From the NCBI GenBank assembly GCA_021792815.1, contig JAJYTX010000102.1, forward strand, positions 1 through 7,834: 7,834 nucleotides of DNA, read 5' to 3'. Every line of letters begins with the position of its first letter. The stretch's first letter is position 1. Shown one piece after another: positions 1 through 5,570 of this stretch. A program made the position numbers and the translations under genes. The notes under the pieces are model-generated. The model did not search any database, was not told the DNA's origin, and saw nothing but the letters and a program-made list of their open reading frames with translations. Source of the stretch: Pseudomonadota bacterium. GTDB taxonomy: Bacteria; Pseudomonadota; Gammaproteobacteria; Steroidobacterales; Steroidobacteraceae.

Positions 1-435
1 GATGTGTTCGCGCAGAACATCGAGACCGTGCGGCGTCTGACTCATCCGGTGCGCGATCCCCGCGCCGGCTACGAGCAGACGCTCGAAGTCCTGGCGCACG
101 GCAAGCGCCATCGACCCGGCGTGCTCACCAAGAGCAGCCTGATGCTCGGCATCGGCGAAACCGACGCGGAAATCGAGCAGACGCTGCGCGATCTGCGCGC
201 CGTCGGAGTCGATATCATCACCCTGGGTCAATACCTGCGTCCCACGGTGAACCATCTGCCGGTGCAGCGCTTCGTCACTCCGGGGCAGTTCGATTGCTAC
301 CGGGAGAGTGCCCTGAAGTTGGGCTTCCTGGAGTGTGTCTCCGGACCGCTGGTGCGCTCCAGTTATCGTGCCGAGCAGGCGCTCAACCGCAACAACGCCG
401 GCCTCGACAATTCCGCTCTCGCCGGCCCGGGCTAG
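1..435 (+). CDS. lipA: Lipoyl synthase LipA (3' part, start off the left edge)
   Basis: LipA is a radical-SAM enzyme that inserts two sulfurs into the octanoyl chain on lipoyl domains. The reading frame is open from base 1 ([10 protein letters not shown]) to a TAG stop, giving 144 residues, roughly the C-terminal 40-45% of a usual ~320-residue protein. The match rests on family motifs: the NIETV segment, [27 protein letters not shown], the GQYLRP stretch and the C-terminal VRSSYRAEQ. The serine in RSSY is the one that contacts the auxiliary Fe-S cluster in known LipA structures. The CxxxCxxC and auxiliary-cluster cysteines lie upstream and cannot be checked. The GTG at position 4 is an internal valine, not a start. 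The next gene is lipB on the same strand, which supplies the octanoylated substrate. Confidence 0.96.
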   Translation, partial: DVFAQNIETVRRLTHPVRDPRAGYEQTLEVLAHGKRHRPGVLTKSSLMLGIGETDAEIEQTLRDLRAVGVDIITLGQYLRPTVNHLPVQRFVTPGQFDCYRESALKLGFLECVSGPLVRSSYRAEQALNRNNAGLDNSALAGPG

Positions 436-532
436 GCCCGTGCGGCCGCTCACCGGCAACCCGGCCGGGGTATCGGGGCGCCCGGCGGAGGAGCGTCGGG
501 GTGCCCCGGGGGATCCCCTGCCGACACCGGCG

Positions 533-1141
533 GTGCGCCGCCTCGGTCTGCAGCAGTACGAGCCGACGTGGCGGGCGATGCAGCGCTTCACCGATGAGCG
601 CACGGCGAGCACGCCCGATGAGGTGTGGCTGCTCGAGCATCCGCCGGTGTTCACCCTTGGAATGAACGCGAGCGAGGCGCACGTGCTTTCCCCTGGCGAT
701 ATTCCCGTGGTGCGGATCGATCGCGGCGGTCAGGTCACCTATCACGGTCCGGGGCAGCTCGTGGTGTATGCGCTGGTCGACCTCAGGCGCGCCGGATTGG
801 GTGTGCGCGATCTGGTGACGGCGCTCGAGCGTGCCGTGATCGACTACACGGCGATGCTCGGGCTCGCGGCGCAATGCCGTCGCGAGGCGCCGGGCGTGTA
901 TGTCGAGGGGAGAAAACTGGCGAGCGTCGGCATACGCGTACGGCGGGGCGCGAGTTACCACGGAATCGCGATGAACGTGGTCAACGACCTCGAGCCGTTC
1001 GAGCGGATCAACCCCTGCGGCTATCCGGGACTGACGATGACCCGGCTCGTCGACCTGTGCGGCGTCGATTCGATCGCCGCGGCGCAGGAAGGACTGCTGC
1101 CGCACGTGCTGCGGCGCCTGTACGCGGGCGATTGCGTCTGA
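533..1141 (+). CDS. lipB: Octanoyltransferase LipB
   Basis: LipB moves the octanoyl group from acyl-ACP to lipoyl domains, making the substrate of LipA. From the GTG at 533 the protein is 202 residues (E. coli LipB 213). It begins VRRLGLQQYEPTW, which aligns with the point where family similarity starts. Visible motifs are WLLEHPPVFTLG (33-43), RGGQVTYHGPGQ (64-75), the catalytic lysine K128 in GRKLASVG, and the catalytic cysteine C162 in INPCGYPG. The start is uncertain. There is no clear Shine-Dalgarno before 533. An in-frame GTG at 440, 4 nt after the lipA stop, would add 31 residues that look unlike LipB. A good GGAGGAG (487-493) is spaced for a GTG at 501, but that codon is in another frame. 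The function is secure; the N-terminus is not. Confidence 0.95.
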   Translation: MRRLGLQQYEPTWRAMQRFTDERTASTPDEVWLLEHPPVFTLGMNASEAHVLSPGDIPVVRIDRGGQVTYHGPGQLVVYALVDLRRAGLGVRDLVTALERAVIDYTAMLGLAAQCRREAPGVYVEGRKLASVGIRVRRGASYHGIAMNVVNDLEPFERINPCGYPGLTMTRLVDLCGVDSIAAAQEGLLPHVLRRLYAGDCV

Positions 1142-1247
1142 TCGGTCTGCCGCCGCGGGCGGGCGGGCCTTGCGGCAGCGGCCGCTCGAAATCGCCGGAT
1201 GCCGCCGCACTGCGCAGCGCGCCATCGGTTGGAGTGCCGCGCGCCGC
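1142..1247. other. Convergent intergenic region between lipB and ybeD
   Basis: These 106 bases separate two genes that run toward each other. I see no coding potential of its own. They contain an inverted repeat and a perfect 10-bp palindrome, AGCGGCCGCT (1177-1186), but no run of T on either side, so any transcription stop here would not be a textbook intrinsic terminator. Confidence 0.6.
1147..1178. terminator. Possible hairpin at the lipB/ybeD convergence
   Basis: CTGCCGC (1147-1153) and GCGGCAG (1172-1178) form a perfect 7-bp inverted repeat with an 18-base G-rich loop, starting 5 bases after the lipB stop. The position between convergent genes fits a terminator or mRNA 3'-end stabiliser. 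A U-tract is missing, and GC-rich DNA yields such pairs by chance, so confidence is low. Confidence 0.25.
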
Positions 1248-1508
1248 TCAGATCAACAGCATGACGCCCTCGCAGGCCTTGAGGTCCGCGGCGAGCGCCT
1301 CGACCTGCTCGCGGCTCTCGGCGAGGATGGTGTAGGAGATCGACAGGAAATTGCCGCTGCCGCTCAGGCGCTCGCTGATCCGCTCGGCCTCGAGCAGCGG
1401 CACGTGCCGCAGCACTGTGGCGTGCACCCTGGCGCGGAATTCGTCCGAGGGGCGGCCGATCACCTTGATCGGATAGTCGGTCGGAAAGTTGAGCAGGGAC
1501 TCGTTCAC
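1248..1508 (-). CDS. ybeD: YbeD-like protein, UPF0250/DUF493 family
   Basis: This small protein of 86 residues (E. coli YbeD 87) is typically found between dacA and lipB. Family features are LLNFPTDYPIKVIGR near the N-terminus, the SGSGNFLSISYTI strand in the middle, the REQVEALAADL helix, and a C-terminus ending VMLLI, close to the VMMVL or VRMVL ends of relatives. The fold is a small ACT-like alpha/beta domain; its role is not settled, and I do not assign one. The start GTG overlaps the stop of the upstream aminotransferase as GTGA, a translational-coupling arrangement. A second in-frame GTG lies directly before it (1509-1511). An AGGA at 1518-1521 could serve either codon, so the true start may be one residue longer. 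Confidence 0.93.
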   Translation of the reverse strand: MNESLLNFPTDYPIKVIGRPSDEFRARVHATVLRHVPLLEAERISERLSGSGNFLSISYTILAESREQVEALAADLKACEGVMLLI

Positions 1509-2377
1509 CACGGCTGGTCCTGAAGCTCGCGCTTCCAGCGCTGGAATGCCTCGTGGACGCGTCGCCACAGCGCGCCGGGCCGGCCATCGCCCACGGGCCG
1601 GCCATCGAGACGTGTCACCGGCTGCACCTCGCGCGTGGCGGCCGAGATCCAGATCTCCTCGGCGCCGCGCAACTCGGCCTCGCTGACCGGCGCCGCGCGC
1701 CACGGCACCCCGGCGCGCGCCGCCAGTTCTTCCACCACCGTGCGGGTGGTGCTCGGAAGGATGGCCGGGGAGTTCGGCGGGGTGCGCAGCTCGCCGCCTA
1801 TCACAACATGCACCGCGGATGCGGACGCGTCGGTCAGCTGTCCGTCGCGCAGGAGAATGGTTTCCGCCGCGCCGGCATCCACCGCCAGCTGGCGCAGCAG
1901 CACGTTGGCGAGCAGCGCCGTGGACTTGATGTCGCAGCGGGCCCAGCGGGTATCGGCGGCCGTCACGCAGGCGAGTCCTTGCGCCAGCACGGCGGGCGGC
2001 GTCGCCGGCAGCGGCGCGCAGAAGGAGAAAATGGTGCGCCGGATGTCCGGAAGCGGAGCGTGAGTGCGGCTGCTCTCGGCTCCCCGGCTCACCTGCCAGT
2101 AGAGGTACTGGTCGCCGCCGCCGTTGTGTTCAATGAGGGTCGAGAACATCTGCCGCCACTGCTGCCGCGAGAGCGGGTCGCGCATGCGCAGCTCGGCCAG
2201 GCTGCGCGTGAGGCGCGCGCAATGCGCTTCCAGGCGGAACGGCCGGCCGCCGTAGACGGGCATTACCTCGTACACGCCGTCGCCGAACAGAAACCCCCGG
2301 TCGAGCGGCGAGATGCGCGCTTCGCCGATCGGCAGATAGTCGCCGTCGAGGTAACAGATCGGGAACGGAGCGGCCAT
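1505..2377 (-). CDS. dat: PLP-dependent class IV aminotransferase, D-amino-acid (D-alanine) aminotransferase type
   Basis: The likely reaction is reversible transfer of an amino group between D-alanine and 2-oxoglutarate, giving D-glutamate and pyruvate, in the cytoplasm. The protein is 290 residues, usual for the family. It aligns along its length with Bacillus D-amino-acid aminotransferase: FGDGVYEV (31-38, with Tyr36 at the position of DAAT Tyr31), an RGxxxSRTH segment whose R104 and H106 match the DAAT carboxylate-trap Arg98/His100, RWARCDIKSTALL with the PLP lysine K151, and ISAATREVQPV near 244-254. One oddity is LTDASASAV at 181-189: relatives usually have TEGSSSNV, so the PLP-ring glutamate is Asp183 and the Asn is Ala188. 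Branched-chain or aminodeoxychorismate-lyase activity is less likely given the Arg/His pair. The gene starts 27 nt after the dacA stop and overlaps ybeD by 4 nt. Confidence 0.85.
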   Translation of the reverse strand: MAAPFPICYLDGDYLPIGEARISPLDRGFLFGDGVYEVMPVYGGRPFRLEAHCARLTRSLAELRMRDPLSRQQWRQMFSTLIEHNGGGDQYLYWQVSRGAESSRTHAPLPDIRRTIFSFCAPLPATPPAVLAQGLACVTAADTRWARCDIKSTALLANVLLRQLAVDAGAAETILLRDGQLTDASASAVHVVIGGELRTPPNSPAILPSTTRTVVEELAARAGVPWRAAPVSEAELRGAEEIWISAATREVQPVTRLDGRPVGDGRPGALWRRVHEAFQRWKRELQDQPW

Positions 2378-2404
2378 GGGACTGCCTGCCGGATCAGAGG
2401 TTCG

Positions 2405-3577
2405 CTAGCGCGCAAACCACAGCCGGATGTCATCCGAGACACGCGTCAGCAACCCGCCCTCGGGCACCGGGGCCAGAGTGACGACCGGGATGCGCTTGAC
2501 CACCTGCCCGCCGCCGTCGGTGACGATTTCCGTGCCGACCACCGCGCCCGCGGCGAGCGGCGCCTCGAGCGGCCAGCCGCTCCACTGAATGCGCGTCGAG
2601 AGCCGCGCATCGCGGCCGTTGGGCTCGGTGACGTACACCGTGTCTGCCGTGCCGACGGGCACGTAGCCCGCCGCCGAATCGTACACGCGGGGCCGGACGA
2701 TGGGCGCCCGCGCGGTGGCGACCTGCTCGGTCCGGTAGAAGCTGTAGCCGTAATTGAGCAGCGCCTCGCTGTCTCTCAAGCGCGCGTTCCAGCTCGGCGC
2801 ACCGAGCACGACCGAAATCAGGCGCATGCCGTGGCGCACCGCCGAGGCGATCAGGCAGTAACCGGCGGCCTTCGTGTAACCGGTCTTCAGTCCGTCCACC
2901 GACGGGTCGGTCCACAACAGCGTGACGCGGTTGCGCTGGGTGATGTGATCCCAGGTGAATTTCTTGATCTTGAAGATGGGGTAATACTGTGGGAAGTCGC
3001 GGATGATCGCCGCGGTGAGCGTCGCGAGGTCACGGGCCGTGGTGTGATGGTCGGGCACGGGCAGGCCGTTGACGTCCGCGTAGTGAGTCGAGTGCAGGCC
3101 GAGCCGTGCCGCGTACTCGTTCATCAGCGCGACGAAGCCGGCCCGGGTGCCGCCGACCCGCTGCGCGAGCGCCACGGCGGCGTCGTTACCTGAGTCCACG
3201 ATCAGACCCTTCAGCAGGTCGATCACCGGAATCTGGGTGCCCGGATTGATGAACATGCGTGAGCCGCCGGTGCGCCAGGCCGCCTTGCTGATGTTCACCG
3301 GCGAATTGAGCGTCAGTTGCCCGTCCTTCAGCGCCGAGAACACGATGTAGGCGGTCATGAGCTTGGTGAGACTGGCCATCGGCCGTTGCTCATCGGGATT
3401 CTTCGCCGCCAGGACTTTCCCGGTATCGAAGTCGACGAGGATGTACGAGGCAGCATTGAGCGCCGGGGGCGGTGGCACCGGGACCGGGACGGTGACGGCC
3501 CGGGCGCTCGGGGCGAGCGCGCTCAGCACAGGCAGCGCGAAGGCCGCCAGCGCGGCGACGGCAGACGAGCGGGGCAT
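2405..3577 (-). CDS. dacA: D-alanyl-D-alanine carboxypeptidase, PBP5/6 type
   Basis: This periplasmic penicillin-binding protein removes the terminal D-Ala from peptidoglycan pentapeptides. The ATG at 3577 is chosen because it follows a GGAGG and opens a signal peptide (about 1-27, ending in SARA). It gives 390 residues, normal for PBP5/6. All three penicillin-binding motifs are present: S69-L-T-K72, S129-G-N131 and K231-T-G233, in the contexts PMASLTKLM, VDSGNDAAVALA and DGLKTGYT. The C-terminal third (about 285-378) is the beta-rich PBP5 C-domain. The last residues (TRVSDDIRLWFAR) look like the amphipathic membrane anchor, though it is short. A Val/Pro-rich linker (VTVPVPVPPPP) follows the signal peptide. 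The gene lies 86 nt after rlpA and 27 nt before the aminotransferase, which could use the released D-Ala (inference). Confidence 0.96.
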   Translation of the reverse strand: MPRSSAVAALAAFALPVLSALAPSARAVTVPVPVPPPPALNAASYILVDFDTGKVLAAKNPDEQRPMASLTKLMTAYIVFSALKDGQLTLNSPVNISKAAWRTGGSRMFINPGTQIPVIDLLKGLIVDSGNDAAVALAQRVGGTRAGFVALMNEYAARLGLHSTHYADVNGLPVPDHHTTARDLATLTAAIIRDFPQYYPIFKIKKFTWDHITQRNRVTLLWTDPSVDGLKTGYTKAAGYCLIASAVRHGMRLISVVLGAPSWNARLRDSEALLNYGYSFYRTEQVATARAPIVRPRVYDSAAGYVPVGTADTVYVTEPNGRDARLSTRIQWSGWPLEAPLAAGAVVGTEIVTDGGGQVVKRIPVVTLAPVPEGGLLTRVSDDIRLWFAR

Positions 3578-3587
3578 CTCGGATAGT

Positions 3588-3592
3588 CCTCC
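3588..3592 (-). promoter_or_regulatory. Shine-Dalgarno site of dacA
   Basis: On the minus strand this reads GGAGG, with 10 bases between it and the ATG at 3577. It is the strongest ribosome-binding site in the minus-strand block. It decides the dacA start against an in-frame ATG at 3667 that would add 30 Arg-rich residues in front of the signal peptide. Confidence 0.7.
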
Positions 3593-3607
3593 AGATTGAG
3601 TGGGGCG

Positions 3608-3636
3608 GCGGGCGCGCAGGATAAGATCGCGCCCGC
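3608..3636. repeat. Perfect 9-bp inverted repeat (hairpin) between rlpA and dacA
   Basis: GCGGGCGCG (3608-3616) and CGCGCCCGC (3628-3636) are exact reverse complements around an 11-base loop. In the transcript the hairpin begins 27 bases after the rlpA stop and ends about 30 bases before the dacA start. No U-run follows, so it is more likely an mRNA-stabilising or attenuating structure than a full terminator. The AT-richer loop reads TTATCC on the minus strand, a poor -10 candidate. Confidence 0.6.
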
Positions 3637-3663
3637 GGTGGATAGTTCTTCGACCGGTGGGCG

Positions 3664-4458
3664 TCATGGCTCGACCAGCCGCGCGCCCGGATAGCCGAGG
3701 GCCGTGAGCCGGGCGGCCAGCCGGTCGAATTGGGGCACATCGCGAATGGGACCGACCCGCACGCGGTAAAGCCGTCCCCCGGTCACCGCCGGAGAGAGAA
3801 TGAATACATCGGGAATTCCGCCGGCCTGCAGCCGGGTGAAGACCCGTTCGGCATTGGCCGGCACGGCGAACGCACCGACCTGCACATACAGCAACGGGCC
3901 CGCGGCCGCGACGGCGCTCGCGAGGCTTTCGGGGCGATCCGGCGAGAGGGCCTGCACCCGCACCAGGGCGGTGCCGGTGCCGAGCATCCCCAGCTTGGCG
4001 GCGGCCAGATACGACAGATCGATCAGCCGATGCGCCACGAACGGCCCGCGGTCGTTCACCTTCACGATGACGCTGCGGCCGTTGCTCAGATCCGTCACGC
4101 GCACGAAGGTCGGCAGCGGCAGCACCTTGTTGGCCGCGGTCATGGCGTACATGTTGTACCGATCGCCATCCGCGGTGTACTGGCCGTCGAACGTCGGTCC
4201 GTACCAGGAAGCGACGCCGATGACGTCATAACCGGCCGCGCTGGAGAGCACATCGTAGCGCCTGCCGTCGATCTCATAGAACGGAGGGTTGCCGCGCGGC
4301 GCGGGTGGCATGTAGTGCGGAACGGCATTCGGGATCGTGCGCCAGTCAGCCGGCAGCGGCGGCAGGCCGGTGGGCGCCGCCGGCGGTTGCCGGGTGGTGG
4401 CACAGCCCGCGAGCAGCGCCGCCGCGCCGGCCGCGGCGAGCAGCGCCGCCGCTCTCAC
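3664..4458 (-). CDS. rlpA: RlpA-like septal/sidewall lipoprotein with DPBB and SPOR domains
   Basis: RlpA proteins are outer-membrane lipoproteins that bind denuded glycan through a SPOR domain; some, such as P. aeruginosa RlpA, are lytic transglycosylases. The protein is 264 residues. It has a lipoprotein signal with lipobox LLAGC (lipidated Cys19), a Pro-rich linker (23-60), a double-psi beta-barrel domain (about 78-170; GVASWYGPTF, MTAANKVLPLPTFVRVT, NGRSVIVKVNDRGPF) and a SPOR domain (about 188-264; LLYVQVGAF, YRVRVGPI). The oddity is in the barrel: the usual TAxGE...TAAHKTLP reads TADGDRYN...TAANKVLP. The catalytic Glu is therefore Asp99 and the His is Asn110, while the Asp of NDRGPF (Asp136) is kept. 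It may bind glycan without cleaving it. The GTG start overlaps the mltB stop as GTGA, implying coupled translation. Confidence 0.93.
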   Translation of the reverse strand: MRAAALLAAAGAAALLAGCATTRQPPAAPTGLPPLPADWRTIPNAVPHYMPPAPRGNPPFYEIDGRRYDVLSSAAGYDVIGVASWYGPTFDGQYTADGDRYNMYAMTAANKVLPLPTFVRVTDLSNGRSVIVKVNDRGPFVAHRLIDLSYLAAAKLGMLGTGTALVRVQALSPDRPESLASAVAAAGPLLYVQVGAFAVPANAERVFTRLQAGGIPDVFILSPAVTGGRLYRVRVGPIRDVPQFDRLAARLTALGYPGARLVEP

Positions 4459-5507
4459 CTGTGCGGATCCGCGGCGCTGGCCATCGTGCTGCGCGGCGAG
4501 CGCATCTGCTGCGCGATGGCCTGCGCCAGGTCGTTGACCGCCATGGCGTACAGCGCGCTGTCGTTGTAGCTGAGGATCACCCGGAAGTTGTGGAAACCGG
4601 CGCGATAGACCGGTCCGGACCGCCCATCGGCGAGCAGCAGCATCACCGGCGTACCGGCCGGCAGGCCGCTCTCGACCCGCGCGCCCTGCTGCGCCAGAGC
4701 GCCGATCGTCCGGTCGAGCGCCAGATCATGCGGATCGACCCGGAAGGTCGCGCCCGGTTCGACGGTGACCGGGGCGAGCACCGGTTCGCCCGGCTGCCAG
4801 CCGTGCGCGCGCAGGTAGTGGGCGACACTGGCGAAGATGTCGCTCCAGTCGGTGAACAGATTGGGCGCGCGCCCATTGGTGCTGACGGCGTAACGCAGGT
4901 AGGCCGACGGCATGAACTGCATCGGACCCATGGCGCCGGCGTAGGACCCTTTCACCGTGAGCGGGTCGAGTCCGTCGCGGTGCGCCAGTACCAGGAACTG
5001 CTCGAGCTCCCGGCCGAAGAAGCGCCTGCGCGGCGGATAGTCGAAGGTCAGGGTCGAGAGCGCATCGAGTACGCGGTACGACCCCGTGCCGCGTCCATAA
5101 TAGGTCTCCACCCCGAGGATGGCGACGATGTAGCGGGGCGCGACGCCCTGCTCGGCGCCGATGCGCTCGAGCGCTTGCCGGTGCTGGTGCCAGAACTGCG
5201 CGCCCAGGGCAATACGCTCCGGTGTCAGGAAGATCCGCCGGTACTGCCACCACTGCAGCACCTGCTCGGCAGGGCGGGTCATCATGTCGATGATGTGCGG
5301 CTGCGCGCGGGCTTGCGAGAGCACCCGCAGCACCCAGCGGCGGCTCAACGAGTCGCGCCGTGCGACCCGCGAGGCAAACCGGGCGAGCTGCGCGTGCGGG
5401 AACGGTGCCGGCGTCTCGAGCGCGGCAGCCGGGCGCGCGAGCACGGCCAGCGCAATCAGCGTTGGCAGAATCGAGCGCGACAGGAAAGAAAGGATACGCG
5501 GGAACAC
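4455..5507 (-). CDS. mltB: Lytic murein transglycosylase B
   Basis: MltB cleaves the MurNAc-GlcNAc bond of glycan strands with formation of 1,6-anhydroMurNAc. The protein is 350 residues, similar to E. coli MltB (361). The catalytic glutamate is E134 in ILGVETYYGRGTGSY. The GSYAGAMGPMQFMPSAYLRYAV block (187-208) and the DIFASVAHYLRAHGW block (223-237) are characteristic of family-3 lytic transglycosylases. The N-terminus is a Sec signal peptide (hydrophobic 11-24, likely cut after ARPAAA at 29) with no cysteine lipobox. The predicted product is therefore soluble in the periplasm, unlike lipidated E. coli MltB. The start is a GTG with only a modest GAGG-like site upstream. It follows rodA by 63 nt, possibly with its own promoter, and overlaps rlpA by 4 nt. 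Confidence 0.95.
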   Translation of the reverse strand: MFPRILSFLSRSILPTLIALAVLARPAAALETPAPFPHAQLARFASRVARRDSLSRRWVLRVLSQARAQPHIIDMMTRPAEQVLQWWQYRRIFLTPERIALGAQFWHQHRQALERIGAEQGVAPRYIVAILGVETYYGRGTGSYRVLDALSTLTFDYPPRRRFFGRELEQFLVLAHRDGLDPLTVKGSYAGAMGPMQFMPSAYLRYAVSTNGRAPNLFTDWSDIFASVAHYLRAHGWQPGEPVLAPVTVEPGATFRVDPHDLALDRTIGALAQQGARVESGLPAGTPVMLLLADGRSGPVYRAGFHNFRVILSYNDSALYAMAVNDLAQAIAQQMRSPRSTMASAADPHR

Positions 5508-5535
5508 GTTGGCGTGACTGCCTCGGGTGCGCCAG

Positions 5536-5563
5536 AGAATATCGAATCGAAGCCGCCGATCAA
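5536..5563 (-). promoter_or_regulatory. Possible sigma70-type promoter for mltB
   Basis: On the minus strand TTGATC (5563-5558) and TATTCT (5541-5536) are separated by 16 bases. Each hexamer matches the consensus at 4 of 6 positions. The stretch is AT-richer than its surroundings and lies in the 63-nt rodA-mltB gap, so transcription would start about 20 bases before the mltB GTG. It could let mltB-rlpA and downstream genes be expressed independently of mrdA-rodA. Confidence 0.35.
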
Positions 5564-5570
5564 GCCTGAG

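Larger units (their letters stand above)
3581..3651 (-). repeat. Imperfect 12-bp direct repeat flanking the rlpA-dacA hairpin
   Basis: On the minus strand GAAGAACTATCC (3651-3640) and GGAGGACTATCC (3592-3581) match at 10 of 12 positions, both differences being A/G. The second copy contains the dacA Shine-Dalgarno. The copies flank the hairpin. This may be a binding site, a duplication remnant, or chance. Confidence 0.4.

Noticed and set aside
335..532. Longest possible lipB starting at the ATG at 335 inside lipA
   Set aside because: The added 66 residues are a frame-shifted reading of lipA plus intergenic sequence, with no similarity to LipB.
1177..1186. AGCGGCCGCT palindrome as a specific binding site or attachment site
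   Set aside because: A single 10-bp GC palindrome is expected by chance in DNA of this composition; no second copy or flanking mobile element is seen.
383..1225. Minus-strand open frame (280 codons) antisense to lipB
   Set aside because: lipB on the + strand has full catalytic motifs; this frame has shadow-like Arg/His/Ala composition and no motif.
1512..1703. N-terminal extension of ybeD into the aminotransferase gene
   Set aside because: YbeD similarity begins at NESLLNFP; the upstream residues are the frame-shifted shadow of the aminotransferase.
1553..3193. Long + strand open frame (546 codons) antisense to dat and dacA
   Set aside because: It spans two well-supported genes on the other strand, is rich in Arg, His, Gly and Ala with no recognisable motif, and is the kind of stop-free antisense frame that high third-position GC creates.
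3578..3667. 30-residue N-terminal extension of dacA from an ATG at 3667
   Set aside because: It would put an Arg-rich segment before the signal peptide and overlap the rlpA stop, whereas ATG 3577 has a good GGAGG.
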